Position numbers and translations under genes: made by a program | In this document: positions 20,609 to 32,600 of the stretch, in pieces | How positions within the stretch are numbered: the first letter of the stretch is position 1 | How the letters are laid out: the number at the start of each line of letters is the position of its first letter | Notes under the pieces: model-generated | What the model saw: only the letters and a program-made list of their open reading frames with translations | Database searches by the model: none | Told to the model about the DNA's origin: nothing | NCBI RefSeq assembly: GCF_047948215.1 | Contig: NC_134456.1 | Coordinates: 13,417,730 to 13,481,729, forward strand | Length of the DNA stretch: 64,000 nucleotides | Direction of reading: 5' to 3' | Origin: Lycorma delicatula | Lineage: Eukaryota > Arthropoda > Insecta > Hemiptera > Fulgoridae

Positions 20609-23600
20609 TAATAATAATAACCCAGAGGGGGATCCTGTCCCCCTACTGGGCGCGTCCTCAAGGTGGTGGATAGAGGAAGGCCCTGTAGATATACAGGGTA
20701 GGTGGTGTTCTTCGAAGGCCCACCCGCGGACCTTAACAGGTACTTTAAATCTAACGCGTCTGTTCCAGATTGGTCGGCGTATATTTTCCATGTTAGGTAC
20801 GGCCGTTTCTAGAGGTGTCGGAGCCTTGCCCGCGTGAGCTTATCCTGTTACCCATTTGTTTTGAAAATTAATGGAGTACAACGATGTGAATAAATACCGG
20901 GGCGGTAGGGTGTTGCGGGCTGACACACTTCGGAGCCGTCGTGATGTTCAGTCTGGGGCGAGGAGTGCTAGAGCGAGTGGCGGCGCCTCACCTAATGGTA
21001 CTACAAGGCCTGGAACGTCTTCTGTGGCTGAAGTTCAGTTACCCAGTGCTGTAGAATCCCGGGGTAGGAAGCGGTTTAAATGGACAGATGAACATAATGC
21101 CTTCCTTTACCGTACCTACCTAACTATAACAAAAATGGAATCGGACATGAAACCGTATAGTGTTCCGCTGCACCAAGCGATGGTTGAGAAGTTCCCTGAG
21201 CTACGATGTAAGTCTGTCCAAAACATCCTGGATCAGCGCAGATCCCTTTTTAAGTCTAATAGGGCTCCTGCGGATGTGGTGGCGTTAATCCGAGCTGATG
21301 TTTCTAGGGAGTTAGGGTTTTGTCCAGCCCATCTTCAGATGAAAATGCTGTAGAAGAAGCGATAAGAGCCGACAATCCCCTCTCCGATCAATTTGCAGAG
21401 ACCGATGCTGTATGGTGGTACGGATCCGTCGGCCAGACAGCATATACCAAGGCTGAGGGTTAATCGCGGCACGAGAAACACAGTGGGCCTTATTATTGAG
21501 ATTCTTGAAGAAAAAGTAAGATTAGTACCCTCCATAACTGAGCTCCATGAGTTAGTGTACATCGGTGCGATCACAGCAGTCAAAGCGAATGGCCAGTGAA
21601 TCGTCGCTCCTGCAATGCGTAAGAGTCCCCATGTATAAGCAGTTGCAGGTTTCACCTCAGCAACAACCTCAGGTGAACGCGTCCCCTACTAGTGAGGTCT
21701 TGGGTTATTGGGGCCCGCTTTGGTCGTGTTCCTCACAGCATAACAGTGGGGCAAGGTGGATCCGTGACGAACGAAAACGAGTTGATAGAGTCCAGACGAT
21801 GGTAGATCATTTAATCACTCTAGAAGATGTACAGGAGGCGATTAGGAAAACCCATAATTGGAAGGCGCCTGGGATTGATGGAGTGCATAACTTTTGGTAC
21901 AAGCGCTTTTCTTCTGTTCACAAGCGTCTTGCAGAATTTTACTCTGCCATCTTGCGAGATGCCAAGTCTAATGCCGACCTTTTTCACCCTAGGGGATGAC
22001 CTATCTGATCCCGAAATCTTCTCCTGCGACGGCAGACCCGTCCAAGTACAGACCTATTACCTTTCTCCCTACAATAGATAAGCTTTTTACTTCTGTTCTC
22101 ACTGCCAAAATCAATAAGCATCTTGAGAGACATCAGATCTTAGCTGAGGAGCAGAAAGGGTGTCGTCAGGGTAGTAGGGGCTGCAAAGAGCAGCTAGTGA
22201 TTGATAGCGTTATATCTGTAACGGAAAAGAAGAGTCAGGGCAGCCTATATACTGATTATACAGACTACAGGAAGGCAAAGGCCTTCCTGTAGTCTCGGTT
22301 CCGCACTCCTGGTTGATGGAGGTCTTACGTCTCTACAAAGTCGATCCCGTTGTCGTTGAGTGCCTAAGTGTCGTTATGGGTAAGTGGTGCACAAATCTTT
22401 CGTTAACTATTCCAGTTAAGAACTCCGTTAAGGTCGGAGTAATACAGATCAACCGAGGCATTTTTCAGGGCGATTCCTTGAGCGCTCTATGGCTTTGCTT
22501 AGCGTTGAACCCTCTGTCTTCCATCTTACAGAAGTCCAAGAAGGGTTTTGCTCTTGGGCAGTACAGTTTTAGCCACCTCATGTATATGGATGATATTAAG
22601 CTTATTTCTGATACTGAAAAAAGTGTCCGGCAACTTGTCAAATTAGTCGAGAGGTTCAGTGTCGACATATGCATGAGTTTTGGTCTTGACAAGTGTAGGG
22701 TCAATGCCATGAAGAGAGGAAAATGGTCGCAGATTGAGGCGTGTAAAGTGCCGCAGATGGATGCTCCTGCACTCATGAATGCAAAGCAGCGTATTGAGTC
22801 ATATAAGTACCTTGGTTTCCTGCAGGATATTGGAATTAGCCATAGTCGAGCGAAAGAGGCCCTTACATCTGACTTCAAGAGTAGAGTAAGAGCCGTCTTG
22901 AGTTCCCAGTTGAGTGGTTCTAATAAGGTAAAGGCCATTAACATATTTGCCGTTCCGTTGATTTCCTATAGCTTTGGCGTGATAAATTGGACGCGGACAG
23001 ACCTTGAAGGGCTTAATAGAATGATGCGTGTATCGTTCACGCGACACCGCTCCCATCACCCGCGCAGCTCCGTCGAGCGGTTTCACCTATCCAGAAATAG
23101 AGGAGGAAGAGGCGTTGTGGATTTGCGGGAAGTTCATGTAAAACAGCTGCTGAATCTCCGGAAATACTTCCTAGAGAAGAGCCAATCCAGCTTGCTCCAC
23201 GGGGTTATAGTAAAAAGTGACAGTAGTCTAACCCCACTGCGCCTCAGTGATGAGAAATTCCAGCCCTTGAGGATACCTTCTCCGAGACCAGTGTGATGGA
23301 TAGGTGGCGTTCGAGGGAGTTGCATGGGAGGTACTATGCGGCGCTTATGGATGAAGCAGTTGATCGAGATGCGTCTGTGGTCTGACTGGAGTATGCTGAG
23401 TTGTTTGCTGAGACGGAGGACCTTGTATTTGCTATACAAGATACTCAGCACACTCAGCTACAGAAAGCATGTCGTTAAGGATCCTGCTGTAACCATTGAT
23501 CTGTGCCGTCTTTGTGGATACGCAACGTGGCGAAGATACTTCATCAGAGACTCGCTTTGGACCTAGGTCTCCTTGCCGTTTCAGTCCCGTATTTTAAGTA

Positions 23601-24278
23601 TGCTCCTCAGCCTGTATTAGAGGATGATCAGTATAAAGTGTACTACGATCGTACTGTTCTGACGGACAGGACAGTGGAGCATACTTAAAATAGGCCAGAA
23701 ATCGTTCTGACCAAGAAGCAGGAGAAGATCACCTTCCTGATTGATGTCACAATCCCATTGTCCACCAACATAGTGAAGAAGTACATGGAAAAACTAATGA
23801 AGTATAGGGATCTTGCAGATCAAGTCAGGGAGATTTGTGACCAGGAGAGTGTAATGGTAGTCCCCGTGGTTTTGGGTGCGATGGGAGAGATTTCACGTTC
23901 TCTGCATGATTCATTAAGATTCGTTGGAGCACCAGCAAATCTGTTCCGACCAATGCAGAAGGCTGTGTTGCTGGATACATGCTGCTTGGTCTGTCGGTAC
24001 ATCACAAGCTCCAGCGATAAGATAACGCCTGTTATTGAAGGGAACGATCAGGTGGAGCTGCAGGCGGTGGACAATGGCCGTTAACATCTGGCAGTTCATG
24101 AATTTTCATGTCTGGTATTTTGTCTTTCATTCATATATCTCACCCATAGTATTCAATAGTTCATGTTACCTTATACAATGCATGTCAGAACAATAGTTAT
24201 AGCTCCTGCGCCTTGCCTTTGGGCCGGCCAGGATGCTTTTTACTGCGATTGCCCAAGAAAATAATAATAAATAAATAA
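20609..24278 (+). mobile_element. Dong/R4-clade non-LTR retrotransposon, near full length, inserted in a TAA tract
   Basis: The body runs from about 20621 to 24260. TAA repeats lie on both sides (20609-20620 and 24260-24278), as expected for Dong elements, which insert into TAA repeats. It carries one ORF of the R4 type with a central reverse transcriptase and a C-terminal restriction-like endonuclease. Base composition (near 50% GC) contrasts with the AT-rich surroundings. Several frameshifts make it inactive. Confidence 0.85.
20871..24084 (+). pseudogene. Dong/R4-like ORF: N-terminal domain, reverse transcriptase, restriction-like endonuclease (frameshifted)
   Basis: Segments in order: a 160-codon N-terminal part (20871-21353) with RFKWTDEHNAFLYRTYLTIT, possibly a Myb-like DNA-binding region; reverse transcriptase pieces DVQEAIRKTHNWKAPGIDGV (21820-21890), YRPITFLPTIDKLFTSVLTA (22045-22110) and EEQKGCRQGSRGCKEQLVID; and a long open frame 22313-23296 with the catalytic YMDD (22583-22594) and YKYLGFLQD. 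The C-terminal end has a CxxC remnant (IDLCRLCG, 23490-23520) and KITFLIDVTIPLSTNIVKKY plus EKLMKYRDLADQVREI (23730-23840), the restriction-like endonuclease core. Breaks lie near 21353, 21600, 21995, 22290 and 23300, and a stop stands at 23686. Confidence 0.85.
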
Positions 24279-24565
24279 CCAACCTTCAAAATAAGTTGCA
24301 CAATTCTGTACTTTATTTTCAACTCTAATTAGATGTTTTACATATTGTTTTTACATTTATTTTAGCAGAAACAACTGATTTTGACTGAAAATCAAGTGAA
24401 ATGTTTATCTGAATACTTTAAATGTAAAATTTTTTCTAAAAAAAATATTTTTTTCAACATAATTTTGTTTTTTTTTCATTAACAACACTTGTTGTTAATT
24501 GTTGTTACTTTGTTACGGTTGTTCACTGTTGTTACTTTAGCAGATGGCAACCTCTAGAGGAATAA
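24279..24565. other. AT-rich spacer between Dong element and SINE
   Basis: No coding signal. It contains TTGTTGTTAA/TTGTTGTTAC mini-repeats near 24490-24535. Its last 17 bases (24549-24565) are the left target duplication of the SINE. Confidence 0.6.
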
Positions 24566-24860
24566 TCCACCTGGTTGGTCTAGTGGGTGAACTGTCATCA
24601 CAAATCAGCTGATTTCAAAGTTGAGAGTTCTAAGGTTCAAATCCTAGTAAAAGCAGTTGCTTTTATACAGATTTGAATACTAGATCATGGTGATTTCTAG
24701 ATCATGTGTTCTTTGGCGTTTAGGCTTCAATTAACCACACATCTCAGGAATGGTTGACCTGAGATTGTACAAGACTACACATCATTTACATTCATATATA
24801 CCATTCTCATTTACCTCAAACTAATACCTTAGGTGGTTCCAGAGGCTAAACAGAAAAAAG
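24566..24860 (+). repeat. tRNA-derived SINE with 17-bp target duplication
   Basis: Flanked by AACCTCTAGAGGAATAA at 24549-24565 and 24861-24877. The head has a polymerase III A-box-like TGGTCTAGTGGGTGAAC (24574-24591) and a B-box GGTTCAAATCC (24634-24644), so it is tRNA-related. The tail ends GAGGCTAAACAGAAAAAAG. Length is 295 bp. Related copies or pieces lie at 12284-12545, 10925-11050 and within 32400-32435. Confidence 0.85.
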
Positions 24861-24877
24861 AACCTCTAGAGGAATAA

Positions 24878-25602
24878 ATAGTACATGGCTAGAGGAATAT
24901 CCTCACAAAATGTAGAATATTTTTCCAGTATAAATGCCATAGCCATACTAATAAACATCAACAGCATCCATAAACAACATATAATGTGACCAAAATCAAT
25001 CTCAGTTGCTAGAAGAACAGATTTTTCTGATGAGGATTCAGGAGTTTCATTTTATGTTTACTTTATACCTTCAGTTTTCAGCTTGCTACTTCCTCAGACA
25101 TTTAACATGTATGAGCAAACAAGTTTATAAGGGATGCAAATAGTTTACTACCATGTCCATGTCCAGTACAAGTTTACTGTACTGAAATTTGGGGATGAAG
25201 TTTACAGAATTGAAAGTGTTAAAAACAATTGCTAATCACTAACATCAAGTGTAATATAGCAATCAAAATTTCTATCCAAATGTGAATAGTAATCAACCAA
25301 TCTATATTCTTCAAACATGTTTTAAAAAGTACTTCACTGTGCATTTTTAAATTGATTAGTACTATTTTGATAATTTATTCAGTTCTATAAGCAGTTCTGC
25401 CATCTGGAGGGTCTTAGTCATCTAAGCCCTTCTCAAACATCTGAACTCCCCAATTTGTATTTTTTCAACAGGGAATTCATAAGAAACAATTATTATTTTA
25501 GGCTTTCCCATTTTCATTCTTTGTAAATCCCCCAGGCCTACCACTATATTTTTATATTGTTACAGTGAACAATTTCTGCAACTTATGTTTTTCATTTTTC
25601 AG
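24878..25602. other. Intron immediately upstream of the first visible glucosylceramidase exon
   Basis: No signal-peptide exon, promoter element or CpG-rich patch was recognised here. It ends with a polypyrimidine tract and AG at 25602. Confidence 0.5.
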
Positions 25603-25806
25603 TTTTGTGTTATGGTGATAATCCATGTAATAAAGTAAAGAAAGAATATGGTTATGTTTGTGTATGCAATGCTACATATTGTGATACTATAAGCAGACCT
25701 AAAAAGCTTTCACCTGGACAATTCCATATTTACTCATCAAGTGATGAGAATCCTGGTTTTAATCATGCAACTGGTTTCTTCAGAATGCAGTCTTTGTCTC
25801 CTCATG
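25603..25806 (+). CDS. Gba: Glucosylceramidase exon A (first visible): N-terminal Cys cluster
   Basis: The acceptor TTTTTCAG ends at 25602 and the donor GTAAAT starts at 25807. The exon enters in phase 1 (one base needed from upstream) and leaves in phase 1. It encodes the mature N-terminus, with Cys at visible residues 3, 8, 19, 21 and 26. These match the Cys positions that form the N-terminal disulphides in human GBA1, followed by the conserved NATYC glycosylation sequon. An in-frame TTG at 25605 is not a start; reading is open across the acceptor. Confidence 0.9.
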
Positions 25807-25950
25807 GTAAATAGATAAATCTAAATATATAGTTCTTTTAAACTTTTTTGATTTTAATGTACAAGTACATTTATTAAATTTTTATTCAACAAAAGTATTA
25901 TTGCAGGTAACTTTAAAAATAAAACTAAATTATTGCTAATACAACTATAT

Positions 25951-25994
<44 letters not shown>

Positions 25995-26009
25995 TTGTAC
26001 TAATAATTT

Positions 26010-26058
<49 letters not shown>

Positions 26059-26578
26059 TATTTCATACTAATATTAATGTAGATGTTAGGTATTTGCATG
26101 ATGACCTTTTAAATAAAAATTTATTTGTATGTATATATATATATATATAAATTTTTATTGGAGTAAATAATTTAATTAATATATTAATTTTGGAGTAATA
26201 TTAATTTTTTTTTGAGTAATCTGCTAATTCAGATGGACATGTTTTTATCTCCCTTTCTACATCTCTCTCACCCTCTCCCTTTCACTCCCTCTCTCTCACA
26301 CAGCCCTATCTTCTCTCTTTCTCAAGATGTGTGAATCAACAGAACTCAAGCCCCTTTACAAACATATACCTACTATTCTTATATGTATTTTCAGCATTAA
26401 ATATGCCATTTTTAGACTTGACCTCCTCTGGAGAGCCCCCAATGTTTCAATTGAAATTTTCTGAAAGACATTTCCCCTAATTTTCAATCAGCTCTAAAAA
26501 CTATCCGGAGGGCAAATAGCCAGAATTTGACCCGAACTTAATTGGTAGATTACTCGACATAAACTCCATATATAATAC

Positions 26579-26614
<36 letters not shown>

Positions 26615-29600
26615 CTTGACTTACATAATGTAAATTAAGGTGTAAATTGCATGATGACCTTTTAAATAAAAATTTGTATATATATATATATATAAAGTAG
26701 CATGCAAATTAGTTCTGAACTCTGAATTTTTTTTTATTTCTATGTTGTGACTATACAGACCACATCCATTTGTTTTCATGTTATAATGTTTTGTAAAAAT
26801 TTATTTCAATTTTTGTTACAAAATCATATTTTTGTATTTTTTGTTGTGACTTGGAATATATATAATAATGGGCGTAGCTCCAAAAAATATTCAGAAATTG
26901 TTTCTCTTTCCGAGCACACCAGTATGACACAACGACAAATAGCTTCTGAGTGTGGTGTTAGACTACGGACAGTGAATGCTATTTTAAAACAGTTTAAAAA
27001 AACTGGTTCTTTCCACCTCAAAGGAAACGCAAATGTCACTGTAAATGATAAACTGCTCCAACACAAGATCAGTTATTAGTGAGAAAAACTTGTCCAAAAT
27101 TATCTGCTGTGGACTTAAATTGAGAATTAGCAGCCAATGGAATAGATCTACATGTGATAACTGTTAGATGCAGACTTCTTGCAGCTGGATGGAAAGCTTG
27201 TTGGCCAGCTAAAAAGCAGCTTTTAACACCAGCAATGTTCAGAAAAGGCTCTTGTGGGCCAACACACATGCTGGACTCAACTGGATTATGTTTTGCGACA
27301 AGTCATATTTTTACGTTAAGGGTCAAAGGGTTCCAAACGTTATAAAAGCATCAGATGAAAATACCAGCTCATACCCAACAATCAGTTAAACATCCCCAGA
27401 GAAAAATGTTTTAAGTCGTTTCACACATGAAGGCCTTGTTCATTAGTTCCAGTAGATAGTATTTTGAAAAGTAATAGGTATATCGAGATTTTGAAAGAAA
27501 GGGTTGTAATACAACTTCAAAACAAATTCTCACAAGGCAGTGGAGTGTTCCAGCAAGATTTGGTGTCATGCAATACCACCAAAAAAGTGAAAAAGTTTTC
27601 AAAGAATGAAATATTAAAGTACTCCCATGACCTGGCAACTTCCCAGACTTTAGCCAATTGAAAACCTTTGGTAATAGTTAAAAACTACTCTCAAAAATGA
27701 ATTGTATCACAAAAATTTACCTCATTAATGCAATAATATCAGTATGGTTTCATGATGAATGAATATTAAAAAAAATATATAATATGCTTGTTGAATCAGT
27801 GTCAAATCGTGTACTTGAAGTGATCAAGAATAAAGGAGGACATATTAATTACTACTAGATATTCACAAATTGTACAGGTTTGATTTTTTTTCTAAATAAT
27901 GTTATTTTTTTATTAAATAACGGATGTGTTCAGATTAATTTGCATGCTGCTGTATACATAAATAAATTTTATATATAATATATATAAACATAATAACATC
28001 CTTGTTAACATTTCTATTTAATCCTAATATGAATCTCTATTCATCGAGATCCTTTTCAATCAATTTCTACATTTTTGTCCATTTTATCCATATGACACTA
28101 TAGATTATGTTTGATATTAACTCTGTTATATAAGTATAATACTGAAAACATTTTTTAATCAATACCTCAAAATTATTGCTTCAGGGGAAAAATATGTTGT
28201 AAATATAACCAAACAGTTTCAAACCATCAGAGGAATTGGAGGTTCATTCACTGATTCATTTGGTTACGTATTCAATACGCTTTCTTATGAAGCACAGGAG
28301 AACCTTCTCAGGTCAGTATTAGCATAGATCATTTTGATGTATAAAAATATAATAATGTTTTTATTAATTTTAATTTTTTAATAGCCATTTACATTGTTTA
28401 ATGTATTTGGAGTACCACTTACAGTTATTTAATGTCATGTTTCTTTTTTTTAATTAAAATATACAATGCTGCTTTTGCATGTTTCTGTTATCATTTTTTT
28501 TAAAATACCATTCAGAGTAGAGTGAATCAATTATCTCACATTCTTTACTCATTTAACAATATGTCTGTCTTTTGGGTCTATCACACTTTTCTTATTCAGT
28601 CATATTGGTAAACAAAAATGAACACCAATAAAAAAAATTATGACCAAATTTATGTCACCTGAGAGTGGTTCCTTGAATATAGGTGGCCCTGAGCAGGACC
28701 ATTTACTAAGTCAGTTTCATAGCCTGACTGAATTGAACCATTTAGTTTTTGAACTCCTAGAATTGATGATAACCATGACTTATAGGCCAGTTTGCAAGTT
28801 TAACTTTGAAGAGGTTCTTAAAAGCACCACTTTAGCTGTCTGACTAAAATCATAAGACTAAAAGAAATAGATTGAGAGTTTGTTAGAAGAGCTTCAACCT
28901 TTTAGCAGTTCTGAATTGAACTATTTTGATTTATTATCAGATGGTCAGATTCACATCAATCTGAAGTGGCCAAATTCCCTTCATTGAGCATATTCTCCTC
29001 TTCTGAAATTATCTGTGCTTCTCCATTGATAGTGCTTTGGTCACTGCAAAAGCACTCTTCTTCAACTGCCTAACTACAGTGATGGGAAATTCTTGATTGA
29101 CTAATTTGGTGTTGGTCAAAATAACTACCATTCAGGAGGATCAAGACAAGGCAACAGCCTTGAACCTCTGTACACCATTGGTCAAGTAATAAATCTTTCA
29201 ATAAGTTACTTTGTACTATACTAGTAATCCAGACTTAAGATTTTTTTTTTATTTTTATTACTAGTGAATAGTAAGTATATTGAAATGGCTATGAATGTTG
29301 TAAATTTTAAATATTTCTAATCATTCTTTTATTTACTGATAAGAGCATACAATTCCCATTATCTGAATAACAATGGTAGCAATCAATTTTCCATTAACAT
29401 GCAAATGTAAACCCAATCCACTGTGAAAAAAATTGAAACTTCTGTAATCTATATCACAGTTAAATGTGGCATTAGATGTTGATACATCACGGCCGCCTCA
29501 CATTATTTTAATATGCTATTCCTGCGACATTCCAGATGTTGGTTACATATTATATATTAAGGGATCATGTTAAGGTATACAAATTGTAGCAATACCATCT

Positions 29601-32600
29601 TACATTGTACTCTGAATTTTTTTAAACAAAACCAAGAAATAAAGAAATGTAAATAAAAGATTACAAAATTCTAAAAAATGTGAATAGATTTTCCTTACTG
29701 TTGTTAGGTTGCTAAGACTAAATGGTTGTAGGCTGACACCCCAAAAGTAACTAGCATCTCTTGTATATCAAGTCTTACTGGGGAAATGGTTTTCATTGCC
29801 AAGTTCACTTAACCAATATACTGTTGCACTCAAACTTTACTGAAATGTAGATGATATTCTACCTGATGAATGACATCATCATTCTGTTCATCAGAGTGAT
29901 GACTATAATTAGAAGAATCATTATTTTCAGAGAAAGTATCTTTTATTCGAGTTTTTGTAACTCAGATGTTCTAAATGCATCACAATCATAAAAAAAACTA
30001 ATACAAAAACCATAAATTAAAAATGTATTATACCCTTTCCTCAGAAAAAAAATCAAATACACACAGATTCTACTCAAATGAGGAAGTTATTGAATATTAT
30101 TATGTGATATTGATTATGTAATAATATCACTGCAATTTTTTTTCTTTAATAATTCAGTAATTTTATTGGCTGGATGATGCAATGTTATTCAGTGGTTTTA
30201 CATTTGCAGTCATTTGTAATGTAATGAAAAATATGTCATGTTTTTTTAAGATTAAACTTTTCAAATATTTTTTTTTATGGAATATGATATTAAACTTAAT
30301 GTGAGGTTTATCGAGTTTTTCTTATATCTAAGTCTACACATTTTAATATGCATAACTTCTTTAAAAACTAGTTGGAAGAAATAAAGAAATACTATTTTAA
30401 ATAAGAAGAGTTTGATTTTCATTTTCACATACCATTCATTCTCTTTCAATAAAAAATCTCCCAGTGACTTTTTTTTTTACTTTATACATATATACTCAAG
30501 AAATGTCTTCAATGAAAAAAAGAACCTTTGCTATTGACCATAATCAGTCATTTTTAGGTGTCTACAAAGCAGTGGTTATTAATAGCATAGATTAAGAAAA
30601 GAATATATGTCCTACTTATATGGAAGCAGACATGATTCAAAATACAGTAGCAATCTTAGTGATTTGAGAACTACAGCCTAAATCTCTATATATTCTGTTC
30701 ATTCTGATAGTAAACTTCATAAAATGTCTATTCACCAAGAATGAATCTTAAATATGAATGCATACACCAGCAAATTTGATTAAATCTTCTGCCCTATCTT
30801 TTAACAAACAATTGTGATGATAGAATGTTAAAATGTACAATTTATGAATTTTTTGTCTTTTAATTCATTATATAAAGAAATTTTTTAAACATATCAACAT
30901 TAGCCTTGAAAATAACTATCTTTTTTAAAATTGCTCCATCACTAGCTACTAAAGCTTTTTTTTTCTAAATATTTACACAAAAATGCATCCTGTATAGAAA
31001 AATTCAGCAACTTTGTAAGTTTTGAAAGACTTTGGATGAAATTCTATTTTAAAGACTGACTATTAATAAACAATAAAAATGAATTCTCATGAATAATCAC
31101 AATGTAATCAGAACAAATTGCATGATACCACATAAGCAATCAGTTCTAGCACTGATAACTTTTCATAAAAACATAATAATTTTGGCTACAGTAGGTGTTA
31201 ACATAAACCTTATTGCAGTTTTAAAGTTTGTTTTTGTTTTTAGCAAGTTGAACTAATGAAAAATCACTCTGCTCTCAGTATTATTTTACTCATAATTATA
31301 ACAATTCTATGAGCTTTCTAATTTCCATGTTTTTTGTAGAGTCTGTAAGATGAGGAATTATTGTTTTTTTCCTAGAGTTTTACTTCATTTTTTCATTATG
31401 TTCTCAAAATTATATGTTACACCAAAAATGCAACTGGTAAATGTGTATTTATGCAATGGAAAATGTAAAGTGATCTATGATCTACAAAAAACACTGGATA
31501 AAAAATGTATCATCATTACTGTTAAAGCAATTGTTAGCAGGATGCAAGATTGTTTCTGTTACTTAATACACTTATTGTAGTAAAAAATCTGCATCAACAC
31601 CAACAAATTTTACTCAACACACTAGGTGTAAATTGAATGATAATCAAACAAAATAGAAATACTTCTGCTGTATAAGGACTCAGAATGCAATCCTCTCATA
31701 TTATATTATATATATTTATAAAACACCCAATTTAACAAAAAAATCCAACTAGAGACATACGTTTTTACGAAATGCAAGAGATAATAGTATTTCCCTGATC
31801 CTCTTGCATGTAGTTAATTTTACATACTGCATTTACTTGTATGTTTTTTTTTTTTTAAATTATTCAAATTGAAGGATTTAGTAGCTTCTTGTAACCACTA
31901 GTATTTGCAGACATAAATTTCTGAGCATCCTGTTCAGTTATGAATATTTTCAAACAGTAAAAAAAATACTCTTAAATTTAATGGAATAAATAAATAAAAA
32001 AGATAGGATGTTACTCTGATATAAGTAACTTGGAAATTTTATTACTCAAGTTATTCATTTCAGTTTTTGATTCAAAATATTATGTCCATATTATGTAAAA
32101 AAAAAGCTGATAACACAGCTGTAGGACTTTCCCACCACGATTTTCCTGCTTTTTTATGCACGGCTTATACACACACACACACACACATATCTTAATTTAA
32201 AATATTTATCATTTTATTTAAATATAATATTTTTTGTTTATTTAATTCAATGAGTCTAACTAAAGCGCACTCGTATACCATATTTATTCACATGGGTGTG
32301 GCAGTACTAGCTTCCATTTTAAATACTTTTTTACAATTTGAATATTATTCATTTATTTAATTGTACTACACTCTGTGATGTTACAACACAGCTGGTGGCA
32401 GAGGCTAAACAGAAAAAGAAAGAAAGAAAGAAAGTACAGCAGCTGTACGTCAGTGCTGTACTAGAAATCCTTGTAATGGGAGGGTATTCTAATGACACCC
32501 ACTTAGGCAGTAGTTTATTTAAAGAATTTATTGGAGTGGGAGTGTGAGTTTGCAAAAATCTTTTTTTGGAAATATTTTTTTTTAATTGTTAACAAATGTA

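Larger units (their letters stand above)
25807..28184. other. Glucosylceramidase intron A-B with AT microsatellites and a Tc3-like element
   Basis: AT microsatellites lie at about 25953-25990, 26011-26054, 26131-26149, 26580-26609 and 26677-26693. The phrase GCATGATGACCTTTTAAATA occurs twice in direct orientation (26097 and 26649). A CT-rich patch is at 26250-26325. The remainder is the Tc3-like element and AT-rich spacer. Confidence 0.7.

Noticed and set aside
22465..22944. 159-codon minus-strand frame
   Set aside because: Antisense shadow of the Dong reverse transcriptase with YMDD on the + strand.
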